Positions 27,401 through 42,400 are shown, counted from the stretch's first letter. The stretch is DNA of 64,000 nucleotides from Margaritifera margaritifera (GCA_029931535.1 JAQPZY010001033.1:186001-250000); one strand, 5' to 3'. The notes: generated by a model not told the origin, from the sequence alone. Made by a program: numbers and translations.

Positions 27401-30400
27401 CTTAATAGATTGAAACCATATTTGGTATGAGGTTTTACAATAACAACAAAAACGTGTGCAAGCTTGATTTTCAACATTTTCAGACAAATTATAGGTTATA
27501 GCCCCTGTTGGACTTCGAACATTGCTCCTTGCAGTTTGAAGCAAGTTTGGGGGTGGGGCATCCATGTTATGTGGATACATTTTTTTCATTTTATTTCTTC
27601 TTTTTTTTTTACATTTGTGATAATTTTATATTGAGGTCATGTCTGATTGCCATTAATTTGAGCTAGAATTGCATTCTAACTTGGTTTGATATGATGTAAT
27701 GAATTGGAAAGCTTTATTGAAAACCATTCAGAATCATCCTGTTTATTACATGATTCCTGTAAGAGATTGCTCTTCATTGGATGGCAAAAAGCACATGATA
27801 TGTGATATTTCTTCATATTGCATGATCATTCTTCACATCTCATGGTCATGACATCATTGATTTTTACATGATATCATAATGTTAAGTTCTCAGCATCATG
27901 CAGTTGAAATGGTACTTATATAATTCTAACATCTATTAAATTGAATTTTCTTATGGTAAATCAGGTAATAATACAATTAAAGACCTTTGTTTCAATGAAT
28001 ATGAAGTTTTATCAACAAGTAAACTTATCATATTGACCTCTGTGTCATGTAAGTTAATATAAGGTTTACTGCTTCATAAAATGTAATATTCACCCCAGCC
28101 AAGATGTGTACCATCTCATCCAATTTTTTGAACATTAATAAATGATTTCTTTTCTCACTGTCTGGATAATTATACATTTGTTTCAATATCTTGTCCAGAA
28201 AATAATAGATGTATTGTGTACTGATGCACCCAGTACATTCAGTGCCAGTCAAAAGTGTACTAGGTAAACTAGGTTATATCATATCCTTGTGTGCAAATAA
28301 AGAACACTTACATAATACTGTTTTGTTCTTTTCTTGTACAAACGAAAAATACTCATTGCAGTTCTGGTGTTTATTTTTCTTGTGTGCAATTGGATATAAA
28401 TGTGTACAAAGATCTAGTTGTGTTAGACATGTTTTTCCAATGGAGTCATCTGTTTGGGTAAGAGTGACATCTCCATTTTCATGCATGAATCAAAACAATG
28501 GTGATGGTAAACAGAACTGATGGGCCTTAGTCCTGAAAATTTAATGGCCTTTACGTAGGAAAGGAAGTATAGTTTGATTCATAATATAGTATGTAATAAA
28601 AGTAAAATTATTTTGCTTCTCTCTGCACACTAGTTCATGAATTGAAATTGTTTAGATAAGGCAACAGAGTGGAGAGAATACAGTGATATCTCTGACAAAT
28701 CAAAATCTTCTGATTTTGTTACCTGCCAGTCTCTGATCCTGTCAACCAGCTGAAAGATCAAGAGAAGCTGGAATGTGCACTCTGGCCGTAATTGAAGTGG
28801 TTTTAGAGTCCAATGGTCATCTGTTCAGTGACTTGTTTTTAAGCAGGAGTAAAACATTCTGTAGTTTACATTGCAACTTTAACCTTTTTACATAGGCTTA
28901 CAAATATACTTGGTGTTAAGAAATTGTATGTACTATTGAAAGTTATTACAAATGGTCTGATACCCTTCTTGGCTTCTCTTGCATAGATTATGAAATGTTT
29001 TGGAAGTGTACCAGACTAATACCAGTTAATCATGTGACAAGCTCACTTCCTTTGTGAACAGAGCGCATTACATGTAATAGCTGTAAATGAGTTTGTCAGT
29101 GGTATAGACACCAATGATGGAATAAGTGGTGAAAAGTGCTAAATATTGACAAGGAAGAGAAATATACACAGTTTAGAAGAAAAAGTGAAAGTAATTTCAA
29201 CTGACTGAAAAGGGAGATAGTTCTATGATCATTGCTGAGAAATTTGACATTGGAAAGATTTAAATAAACATTGTAACAGATAAAGAAAACATTCTGCAGC
29301 AGTGGGTAAATGGAATGGACAGAGGAAGATAGTTACAGACAGATGTTTATGAATTGATTTTTATGACAAGGTTTTTGCAATGTGAATGATAATTATTCAT
29401 AATTATTTTACATGATATTTTTAGAAGTTTTATTGTCTTGATTCCTTGACATGTTTGATTTTTAAATGAAGATATTAGTTATGCCTTTGTTACTTTGCAT
29501 GTAATTATTACTCAAATTAGTTATGCCTTTGTTACTTTGCATGTAATTATTACTAAAATTTGTGTGATCCCTTTCTATAAAGGTCACCCCTGTTATAGGG
29601 CCACTTTCCTGCTGCAGAAGGGGTTCTGGCTCTTTAGGAGGGAGGCCACTCTATCATGGAAATGTTTACATGATGTACATTTAAATTTATACAATCTGTA
29701 CACAAGAGTTATATTTTCCTTACAGATGAATGGCTGTAATCTGGTCATCTGAATATCTTTACAAGAGTGTCTTTATAAATTTGATTTGGGGCACCATGGT
29801 TAGTGTGCCAGACCTGCATCTGAAAGGGTACAGGTTTGAATCCATCCATTTGATCAGCTTGGGTCAGTTACCATTGTGTATTCTTGGGCAAGGCACTTTA
29901 CTTCAGTTGCCTTGACTCTAAATAATCTACTTGTGTTGCTGTACCATACAACACCAAACCAAACCAAACCAAATAACTAATTTATTCTTAATATAATTAT
30001 AGCTGCTCTTGTAACACAGTTTTCACAATCCTTGTATCTCCAATCAGCTTATCAGAGGTACATGCTATTGGTGTTGAGAGATTGCTTATCTGAAATAAAA
30101 GGATTTGAGCCAGTGGTGTTACAAGTCTAGAATGAATTTTAGCTTACATGTAATTGCAATGGCTAATACACCAATACAGATCAAACTATATCTCTAAATG
30201 AGCCTGTATATCCATCAGTTTGAAAGTAGCAAACAATTTGATCTATTTTCTTTATATTTTAGGTTTAGAGGTTCTCCGCATCATCAATGAACCAACAGCA
30301 GCTGCACTGGCATATGGGCTTCACAGGGTGTTGGGACTTCAGAATGTGATGGTGATTGATCTAGGGGGAGGAACTCTTGATGTTTCAATTCTAAATGTTC

Positions 30401-33400
30401 AAGGTGGAATGTTTCTTACTCTTGCGATGGCAGGTCAGTACTGTTCTGGAGATTGTACAATTTTCATGTTGTATGTCCCAGCTGGTTTTCTCTGAGGGTA
30501 ATATTAAGTGTTGCCAATATCTGTACATTGAGTTCATTATGTCCTCAAAATGAGACATTTTGAGAAAGAGAGGGCTGAATTAAACTTGTGATATATTAAA
30601 CCTTTATAAAGCAGAGTTGCATTAGCATGTACAGTGAAACATGATGGTCAGAGTCTACAAAGTGCCATGGTGTTAGGTAATGTGTTGTGAAGTATCCAGA
30701 CTAGTCAGTTAACTGAAGAAAATATTGCATGTGTATCGTTTTAGCTATACAAGATGAGGGGTGGGGTGGGCAAAAACTACAGTCTTTAATGATGCTATTA
30801 GCAGCTTAAATTGATGCATATTAAATGAGAAATACTTAAAACAGTGATTACATATTTAACCTTTATTATTTTTGGCAGAGAACCATTCATTGGTACATGC
30901 ACATACATGTATAAGAAAACTGGCAACTGAATAGTGTAAATAGAGTACCTGTACTCATCAACCAATCTCGTATCCATAATAGTAATTCCATCAAAAATGT
31001 GCACAAAGAAATATAATTTCTAAAAATTTGTTGCTTGATTCCATTTGAACCCAAATACTTAATTTCTTGCCAATACACTCACACTAACTTTTGAAACACT
31101 GTATTTTCGGAAACATGCATATATGCTGGACATGTCCAAAAGGAATGATTTTTGACCAACAATAAAATGCATAAATCAGACATTGGGAGTTTCTAAAATG
31201 AAACTTGTATTTAGGCTTGAAAAATACTTTAACTGAAATTCATACATGGGTATTGACTTATTAGTGTAAAACCTGTTTTGAGCGACCTCTGCTGTGAGCT
31301 TCCACTTGTCATTAATGACCACAATCATAATGCATGGATCAATTTTATTATAAAAATGCACTGTCATGAGCGACCACCTGCAGAACGTGACCAGCAACCA
31401 CAATTTCTTTGCAAAATATGCATTTCGACACTGCTATGAATGACCGCATCGCAAAAACAGAGATAAACACAACTGACCTTTATTTAATTCTTTGTAACCA
31501 CAACCGCTTAAAAAGTAAAGACTGTAGGCTGGCTACCGCTTTAGTAAATTTTACAGGTCATGCATGTAGTGTTATATGTTATAGATTGTAAACCAGACTA
31601 GAGTACATGCAGATTGTTAGTTCGGAATTACCTTGGCTATTTCTGCAAGACTAAAGTATGATCCACAGGACTGACCGCGAAGTTGTGAATAGCAGATTGT
31701 TATAAAATAACACTGCTATGAACGACCTTATCGCGAGAACTGAGACAAACACCACTGACCTTTATTTAATCTTTTTAACAACGACTGTTTAAAAAGTAAA
31801 GACTGTTCTGAACAAAAACAAACAACAACAAAAAGTTAGGCTGGCTAGCAGTTCCCTAAATTTTACAGGTCATGCATGTAGTGTTCTTTGTTATGCACTG
31901 TAAACTAAACTAAAGTACATGTCACTAACTGCCATTGTAGTGCCGAAGTGTGTAGCTGTCACATACATCGTTTGTCTTCAGCGTTATTCCGTAATGCCTG
32001 GGATGAATGATGTCTTTGTTTTTGTCTTTAATACCAGTAGGTGAGAATCGTTTTCCAGATTTGATTGTCATTGTTAAAGGGTTGAGTTGTTTGTTTTTTT
32101 AATGTTACAGTGATTACAGCCCATACACCAAGCAGTCATCTGTTCACCTTAGTGCAGCTGGTTACACTCTTTGTTTATAGAGTTAATCCCTTTATGTCAT
32201 CGGTGAATTAAGCCTTTGACTTTTGTCTCTAAATAAATTTATTCTGTTTCTGGATGAGTTAATTATGTCTTTTTATTTCACTCATTGGTACATATACATT
32301 GTATATGTATTCCATATTTCCCCAAAGTCTGATCAAAACCACTTAAGTCGTTATTACAATTGATCACTGTTAACTCTTAGCACCTTAATAACAATGGCAG
32401 AATCTCTAACGAAAAAGAGACAAAATCTAACACTGGAGGAAAGAATGAATGTAATAGAAAGAGGTGAAAAAGGGGAGACCACTCATAAAACAGCAGCCAG
32501 TTTAAATGTTGGTAAAACTCAAATTCAGGGTGTTATAAAAGACAAGAATTAAATTAGAAATTCATATGCTACTACATGTACATGTGATCTTCAAATATAA
32601 ATGTGATTCATGTTTAATGATAAATGTTCATTTTTATTGCTATATAAACTTATTTTCAGATGTGTGCATGCAATATTTTAATAAGAACTATGAATAAAGA
32701 ATACAATATAAACAGTGATGAATTTTGACCTTGGAAACTGAATTTTTTGTACAAACCTGTTATCAGAGACCACCTGTCTTGAGAGACCGATTTTTGTTGG
32801 CAGAAGGGGCAGTCTCTCAAGACAGGTTTTACTGTATTTGAGATGATCAATTCAAAAGGTGCTAAACTGCATCCACCTAGTTTTGGAGTAAACCATTCAA
32901 TTTCATGGTAAATAATGATCAAAACAAACAGTTAAGTTACTCTTTAAAAAATGGAATAAAAAATTTAATAAAATAAGCCCTGTATTCATTGAAACTTATG
33001 TTGATAAATATGACTTTGCACTACTGCAGAGCAAAACGGGAGTAGCATTTTTGATTATAACAGCAAATCCTGGCACCCCTGAAAATTAAATGGTTCTGTT
33101 CAAGTCAGTATTCAACAACAGTATATGTACTGTTAGCATTACAATGTCATGTGGTCTGTATATATCTGAGTTATTTGAAGTGATGTATGCAGCTCCGACG
33201 ACATTTTAAGAAAATAAAAGGTTTGAGTCAGATTTGAAGCAAATGGGTATATCCATATGATGACTTCAAAACTTGCATGAAAGACATAATGTTGGGATAT
33301 ATTTATATTTATGGAGTTAACTCAGGTAAGATGAAGCTGGATGAAGTTGTACATGTATGTGGCAGTGACCAAAACTGCTTCTGACAATTCAGGTGATAAA

Positions 33401-36400
33401 CTTGTTTCAACAATGGCATTGTTTTGGTGCATGAATGTGTATTATGGTAGACTGAGCAGGCACTGGTGGTATATTATTTTTCCTGACCCATTACTACTCA
33501 TCAGTTTGGAGGTTGAACTGCCTAATTTGCACAGAATTGATCCATTAAGTAATATTTGGCATCACCTATGAGTTTACTTCTTGTACAATAATAATGTTCT
33601 TTATAGTGGGAAATTTGTCTTGAACACTGTAGGGGTATTGGGTATGCTTTATTTCAGCATGCAGGGGATGAAATAGTTGGTTGCCATGGCAACCAATTCC
33701 TACCAGGAAATTGTAAAAATCATGAAAAAAATTCATATTTTTGAGTATTTACTTATATTGAGCTTTCTGCTTTCTTGCCAAATCAGTGACGCTTTGAATT
33801 TTCTCAATTTATTATTGAGAAAACCAAGATTTTCTAATTATATGGCTTAGATTGTCCAAGTTCCACTTAATAAAGGCATAACAGGTGTTTTGTTTTCAGT
33901 GAAGTAACACGATTGGACACTTAAAGAAAATAAAGATTTGGCTGTATATCCTGTGTTTATAGTTTTTTTTAATATACTCAATTGGTCTTAAACATTTCAA
34001 ATATAAAAAGAAGTATTTTGGTCTAACATTAAATTTGTTGACCTTTATAGCAAATAGCTTGGTTACTATGGTAACAGTTTAAAAATGCAGCAATAATATT
34101 AAGGTATTGAAGCTGATTTTACAGCATATCTCCAAAATACAAAACTTTATGCTGTGTTAATATGATTACCTATGTTAAAGTTCAAAAGAAGTTGTAAGTG
34201 AACTGTAAAATGATGAACATTTTTTAAAAAACATGAAGATAAAAGTAGTATAGTAGTCCTATGCATATTTATTCACATATATACATATATATATACATAT
34301 ACATGTACTTATGTACTACATTATTGTGATCCAGACAAGTGGAATATACTATGATGACCACAGATAATGAACCAAACTCTTATATCTTAAGATCAGAATG
34401 TTATGACAAGAAACTGAGAAGATCAGCTTGAAAATATCTTACAAAATATTAGTGTTGATACAATCATTAAATCTGGGGGAATTAATATGTGTAATCGTGG
34501 AATTTTTTTGTCTCATGCCATGGAAGCAAACAAGTTTTATGGTGGATGCCTGAAGTTTACCAACAAAAGCAGATTTGAATTAATTCAACAATCATCAAAA
34601 TCCAGGTGTGCTCCTCTTTTTCACATCCATTCTTCATTCTTCAGAAATGATGACATGATGTACATTAAACCATGAACTCAGCAAAAGAAATGTGATACTG
34701 AACCCAACATACTTTAATTATGTCATTCCATCAGATTGATCTGTATGCAATATTTAACTGGGTGCTGTCTTGTAACTAAAATGGTTATATATAAACCATG
34801 TAAATGCAGGTGTACAAAAGTTGTCAGAAAGCTGTACAACAACACAAGTTTTAAAATCCAGTCATCAATACTATTAATTAACAGAGCATGCAAGTGTATA
34901 AATTGACAGATTTAAAGTAATGTGAATAAAAAGCTTGAAATAAAAAAATATATATGTTGTATAAACTAACTTGGAAAATACACACTACTTTTTGGCAACA
35001 AGACAGAACTGTGAATTAGTAATAATATACCAGAAGATATGAAGAATATCATAGGGAATGTGATTCTGTAGTTTGTTCAGATGCACATGATATTAATATT
35101 ATAGGTAGGAGAACATAAGCAGAAAATATAGAATCATGTACTCTTTAGACTTGTGGATTTAAAAAACAAAACAAACAACAAACCTCATTTGTACCAAATA
35201 ATATACTTTTGGTCACAAAATTTAGAATATCATCCTTTTCGAAATGAAGAACAAACAAACATCAACTACCAGTAATACATGTATTCTATATTATAAAACA
35301 TTCAAATATAGAAAATTAATAGAACATACCACAGTTTTAAGTAGGTATTTTAGTGATCTGGACAATGGGGGCCACTAGAATGGCAGAAGGGAGGGTGCTA
35401 GGGGAAAATGGGGTAGGAGCACCCCTTTATTTCTATCTAGTTGGAATACGAATTGCCAAAAATGAGACATCTTAAATGAATTATTCCGTAATATTATGAA
35501 CTGCGGTATAAAGATTTAGTTTTAGAAAATGTCTTCATAAGCTATGAAATTGTTGCAAAGGTGAGTGTCTGAATTACACAATAATCAGTTATACTGAAAA
35601 AAACAAAGAGGGTACATTTATATTTCATTTCACAATGTCATTTTATGGATTAAGGAGAAAATTCAAACATGCAATTATCATGATTAATCTGGCATATCAT
35701 ATGTTTTGCTTATTGGGAATCATTAAACATTTTATTATGAGAAAATAATAAAGGGGATGAATATCATCATTACTTACACATGGAATATAAATCATTAAAC
35801 AAGTTTTAATCCAGATTAAGTTGAAGAGGGAGAAAATCTTAATTGGAGACAGTCAATGGAACAGGGATTGTATGCCTCTGAATTCGTCATATTAAAAAAA
35901 AATTGGAACATAATGGACTTAAACAATAACCATATCAGATGCATTTAATTTGTAATTGTATCACCATTTTTGTTAACTTTTCTCATCATTCAAAAGAATG
36001 ACAAAAAACCCCACATAATTGGATGTTTCTTTTTAAATAAAAGCATTTATTTAAAAAAATTATATTTCAAAATCTACATGCTTACATAGGTAAAAATTCT
36101 ACGAAATCTGTTAAGTAAAACTTGGATAAATAGGACATAATAATAATATCTTGAAATAATTGCCAACAATAACTTTATAGAATGTAGCCAAATAATGAGT
36201 GGATAATTTAATTTATTTATCTGAAACTATTTAAATGGTTACCTTGTTATTATGTGCATTTTTCCCATTCCAGTAAAAATTAGATTCACTGGCCAAATTC
36301 TGTGCAGAAATGATATCTCTTGATTGCAAAGACAAAACTAGTGTCTTTCTGTTTCCTCAAGCTATCCTACTTGGATTGTTTAAATTTACTTCTGTGTATT

Positions 36401-39400
36401 ATATTCTGTATTATATATTTAATTATATTTTATGTATAATATTCAGAAACTCTAAAATCACAAATTTTTTCTGTTAAGCAAAATCATGTAACTGAAACTT
36501 AAATGATAAAGTGCCATATACCTCAGTCTATTTTTATATCCATGTAGTATGTTTATTGCTGTTATTGAATAAGTTATTCAAAGACCAATATCAAATTATT
36601 TTTTTATCTCTTCTTTGTATTCCATATTAATGAAAAATTAGGTTTAGCTTAGTTTGATCTTTTTGTGAATTTTCTCTACCAGAAAAAGTTTTTTCAAAAT
36701 CTTAGAACCTGTCAACCTTCCTAACCTCCCATTATCGATGGAGAATCCAACTTGAAATGTGTTCTTGGAAGCAGTGATTAAAAATTGCTACTGATTAAAC
36801 AATTTGTTTAGTAAATCTTTGTAAAGTAATGGACAAAAGAAATCCAAACAAGCATGGAATCAGCATTGATTTGCAATCTATGGTATATGTAATGATCTTT
36901 TTCGTTTTTGAAATGTGAAGTGCTTGATTGATTCATTGAGGGACTCCAGACTATCATGCATCAGCTTTCATGTGAAATTCAACAAATTATAAATTATAAT
37001 GATTTAAAAATGATATGTAACATTCAATAAAGATTTAAAAATATTTACACAGGTTTCTCAAAAGACAAATCCTCACTTTTACAGCAACAAACATGCACTA
37101 TCAATTAGTGGAGTTGAACAGATTTGCAGTGCCATGTAATTAATGGTTTTTCATTGTTTCTAGAACTAGACAGGTATTCAAGGACTTCATTTGTATGTTT
37201 TTCATACTGCTTGGTATTAAAATTAGCAGCAAAATGTTTTTGAAATATCGAAAATCCATATTTTTGAAAAATCAGTGGTTCTTGGTCCTATCATTTTGCT
37301 AAAATTATGGATATAAACTTTAACAGTGAACACGTCAGTAAGGTATTTTTTGCACTTAGCCATAAGTGGGATACAGAGCACATGTTTACAAATGGCTACA
37401 TAAAATGGATAATTGTCAATTAAACTGCACAGTTGCTTTAATCCTGCAGCTAAACTAGTGATTTACTTCATATTTACTTTCTATATTCATTTTCTGAACT
37501 GTATAAGTGATACCTATGGGTGTAAAGTCTTTATTTTTTGTACGGGGTATCTTAATCTGATTTCTCATGAAAGGCATCCATGCACAGTAAATGATTAAAT
37601 AAGGTAGGTAGAGTAATTGATTGATATATTCAGGTGAGAAGCTTTTTTAGATCATCACATTGTTTGGTGCTTGGTTGTGTATGCCAGATGACTGAGCAAA
37701 CAACTGTTGGCTATTGTTTACCCAGGATTGAGCAGCAGTTGTACACAGGATGCATTGAAGATAGTTTAATAATAATTATATTAACAATTATCAGCTTTTT
37801 AAGAAGCTAAAAAAAAAACCCAAGAAGCAGTGATACAACATTTTTTCTTGAAGAATACAACATGTCTTATCAAATTAATAAATCAAACTCATTTATTCTG
37901 GCACTAAAGCTTTGTAGTACTTAAAAAAATTCAAGGAATCATAGTAAAATTTTGGCATGCCATGACCATGCTATATCCAAATTCATGCTGTGATGTAGTG
38001 TGTTATAGTGGGTTTCATTGTACCTGAAAGGTAACTCTTGTACTATCATATTGGACTTTGTTTAATATATTAACAAATATAACAAAATAAGATGTCAAAC
38101 ATATTGAAAAAATTTGCTTACTTTTTAGCTCAGCTCTATGATGTACAACAGATCTATTGTACAGTAAAACCTGTCTTGAGAGACCGCCCCTTCTGCCAAC
38201 AAAAAGCGGTCTCTCATGACAGGTGGTCTCTCATGACAGGTTTGTACAAAAAGACCAGTTTCCAAGGTCGAAATTCAGCACTGTTTATATTGCATTCTTT
38301 ATTTATACTTCTTGTTACAATTTTGCATGCATTTATCTGAAAATAATTTTATTTAGCAATAAAGATATACATCTATCATTAAACATGAATTACATTTATA
38401 TCTGATGATCACATATACATGTATTAGCATATGAATTAGTTTCTAATTCACTCTTTGTCTTTTATAACACCCTGAATTTGAGTATTCCCGACGTTTAAAC
38501 TGGCTGATGTTTTGGACGGGTCTCATTTTTTTCACATCTTTTTATTACATTCATTCTTTCCTCTAGTCTGAGTTTCCAAATATCAAAAATGGGGTGTGAA
38601 GGGTCAGAGGAAACTCGGACTATCTTTCCTCCATTGTTAGAATTTGTCTCTTTTTCGTTGTAGATTCTGCCATTGTTATTAAGGTGCTAGGTGTTAACGT
38701 TATCAGTCATCAATTGTAATAATGACTGTAGCGGTTTTGATGAGGCTTTGGGGAAATAACGAATACATAAAGGGATTAACTCTATAAACAAAGGGTGTAA
38801 CCGACTGCACTAAGGTCAACAGATGACGGCTTGGTGTGAGGGTTGTAATCATTGTAGCAATAACAAAACAAACAACACAAGCCTTTAACAATGACAATCG
38901 AATCCGGAAAACGAATCTCCCGTACTGGTATTAAAAACAAAAACAAAGACATAATTCACCCGAGGCATGGATCAACCCCAAAGACAAACGATGTATACAT
39001 TGACCATGGCACTACAATGGCAGTTAGTGACATGTACTTTAGTTTGGTGTACAGTCTGTATGCATGAGCTGTAAAATTTACGGACCGTTAGCCAGCCTCA
39101 TTTTTTGTTGTTGTTGTTGTTCAGAACAATATTTACATTTTAAACGGTCGTTGATACAAAGGATTAAATAAAGGTCAGTGATGTTTGTCTCAGTTCTCGT
39201 GATAGGGTCGTTCAGAGCCGTGTTATTTTAGAACAATCAGCCATTCACGACTTCGCGGTCAATCCTACGGTTCGTAATTTAGTCTCTGAGAAGCAGCCGA
39301 GGTAATTCCGAATGAACAATCTGCATGTACTCTAGTCTGGTTTACAAACCATAACTTCTAACACTACATGCATGACCTGTAAAATTTACGGAACCGGTAG

Positions 39401-42400
39401 CCAGCCTCATTTTGTTGGTATGTTTGTTTGTTTTTGTTCAGAACAATCTTTACTTTTAAACGGTCGTTGATACAAAGTATTAAATAAAGGTCAGTGGTGT
39501 TTGTCTCAGTTCTCGTGATACTCTAGTCTGGTTTACAATCCGTAACATATAAAACTACATGCATGACCTGTAAAGTTTACGAAAGCGGTAGCCAGGCTAC
39601 AGTCTTTACTTTTTAAGTGGTCGCGGTTACAAAGGATTAAATAAAGTTCAGTTGTGTTTATCTATGTTTTTCCGATGCGTTCATAGCAGTGTCGAAATGC
39701 AAATTGTGCCAAGAAATCTTGGTCGCTGGTCGCGTTCTGCAGGTGGTCGCTCACGACAGTGCGTTTATATAATAAAATCGACCCATGCATTACGATTGTG
39801 GTCGTAAATGACATATGGTCGCTCATAGCAGAGGTCGCTCAAGACAGGTTTAACTGTACTACCCCTAACATAGATATCCACACAAATAAAAGGATTAGAT
39901 TTCATAACAAACTGTGTACATGCATGAACATTTAGTTCTACGTTCTTGGTTAAGTTTTTGCATTTAATTCAGATTTTTTGAACACTGTATACATACTGTT
40001 GGTGAAATTATTGTAAAATTTTGGCATGTCACGACCATGCTATATCGAGATTAATGTTTTTTGACAAGTACCACACACTCATCCTGAAAGTAGGTAGCTG
40101 TGACTCCTATTTGACACTTAACAGACTTAAATTAAATTTTGTATTTTAATATTATTTCTCAAGCTCTGTTGATGATAGAATCATCAAACTAGGTGACTGT
40201 ATGTATCTCTTAGTACCATACCTTTACATCAAAAGAAGGTCACTGTGACCTACATTTCACATTTTACTAGTTTAGGTTAAGTTTTTGCATTTAGATCATG
40301 ACCAGATAGGTTTTTTGCACCATGTATATATACCTAGATTCATGAAGATTGGTGAGCAAATGTATCTTGATGAGTACTACACTTTCATCACAAAAGTAGG
40401 TAACTGTGAACCATATTTCATGCTTCACTGACTTTGGTTAAATTTTGTATTTTAAGTTTATTTCTCAAGCTCAGTTCATGCTAGAATCATCAAACTAGAT
40501 AATTGTATGTATCTCTGTTAGTACCATAGCATTACAACAAAGGAAGGTCACTTTGACCAACATTTTCACATTTTAATGCCTTAGGTTAAGTTTTTGTGTT
40601 TAGCTCATGACCAAAGAATTTTTTTTGACCCTGTATACATAGTGTTATACTTAATATCATGTAACTTGAAGAGATGCACCTTGATGAGTGCTACACTCTG
40701 ATCACAAAAGTAGGTAAATGTGACCTATATTTCATGCTGCAATGACTTGTGTTCAATCTCGAGCTCTGTTCATACCAGAATCATCAAATTAGAAGGTTGT
40801 TTGCATCTCTGTTAGTGCCACCACACCCTTACAACAAAAGGCCACTGGGACCTACATTTCACATATTACTGGCTTATGTTAAGATTTTGTGTTTAGCTCA
40901 TGGCCACATGTCTTTTGCATGCTGTGTACATGCTATCTAATCTAGGACCAAGAAACTAGATGCAGGATGCATCTTGATGAGCACTACTCCCTCATTTCAA
41001 TAGTTGGTCATTACTGCCCACATTTATGCTTCACTAACTTTGGTTAAATTGTATGTTATGCATTTCTATTAGTACCACACTTACAATAAAAGAAGCTTAT
41101 TGTCACCTATATTGGATCTTTTTCTGGCTTTCGTTAAATTTTTGGGTTTAACTTGTGACCACACAAGGTTTTGGCATGATATATGCATACTATCCAACTT
41201 AGAATCATTAAACATTGTAAACCCTTATTGTAAAAGAGGTCTCTGTGATCTGTATTTCATGCTTCAATAACTTTGTTGAAATTTTGTGTTTACTGTTCAT
41301 TTATTGAATGCTGTTTATGTTCCAGTCATGAAACTTGATAATTAGATGCATCTCTGTTAGTACTACACCCATCCAAACAAGAAAGATCACTTTATTTTTA
41401 TATTAGTACTACACCCATCTGTTAGTACCACACCCATCCAAGCAAGAAAGGTCACTTTCTTTTTATATTAGTACTACACCCATCTGCTAGTACTACACCC
41501 ATTAAAGCAAAAAAGGTCACTTTATTTTATGTTTTACTAACATAGGTTTAGTATTTGTGTTAGCTGATGACCACATAAATTCTTCCATGCTGTGTTTTCC
41601 ATATTAATGACTGTATATTGTGATAGGCTACCATCAGCAGGTTAACTGTGTGTTGTACATGTGAATGAGTTTGGTTTTGTTGGTTTGGTGTTTTGTGGTA
41701 CAGCAACACAAGTAGGTTATTTAGTGCCTAGGCAGTTGGAGTAAAGTACCTTACCCAATGTAAATGAGTATAGGAATTGGATGAGTAGAACGCATGCTTT
41801 CATGTGAGGCCTCAGTTGTAGTGGCTAATAAAAGTGATCATTGCTACATGAACTATGTTTCTAATACTGCCTGTCATGTCAAGGTTACTTAAAGCATATG
41901 ATTTTCATCCAGTAAAATCTGGCTTCTGTGGATGAACAAAGATAATAGCTTCAGAAGTAGGTTTTAAGAACAATGATTTGGTTTTTTTTTTAAATACACT
42001 GTATGTATGTATGTATGTATATATGTATGTATGTATGTAATTATGTAAAGTATGTATGGATGTATGTATGTGGTCTAACATGATGTCTGCACAATACTGG
42101 CTTGTATACAGTCCTGATTCAAAGTTGTATGATTAAAAGTTGCAATTTTGAAAACTGTAAATGTTAAAATATAAAGAAAACAAATTGCAGAAAAAATTAG
42201 CTAGAAAAGGTGCCAGCATATCACCTTCAAGATCACTTTAGTCTGAATTTATTTTCTGCATGATAATGAATGATTACAATGGCTAATGCATGATAATGAA
42301 TGATTACAGTGGCTACTGCATGATAATGAATGATTACAGTGGCTACTGCATGATAATGAATGATTACAGTGGCTACTGCATGATAATGAATGATTACAAT

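Larger units (their letters stand above)
32837..38159. other. Intron 6, long AT-rich stretch without recognisable elements
   Basis: Only the two X-box-like palindromes (33677-33696, 34062-34075), a TATA/CATA microsatellite near 34272-34310 and scattered simple runs stand out over 5.3 kb. All open frames are short and lack domains. This could be old decayed repeat DNA or intronic regulatory DNA. I cannot tell which. Confidence 0.4.

Noticed and set aside
27087..27477. Overlapping open frames on both strands after exon 5
   Set aside because: They are translations of the 53-bp minisatellite.
42001..42070. CRISPR-like or regulatory array
   Set aside because: It is a plain (GTAT)n microsatellite. 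The organism is an animal and there are no spacers.
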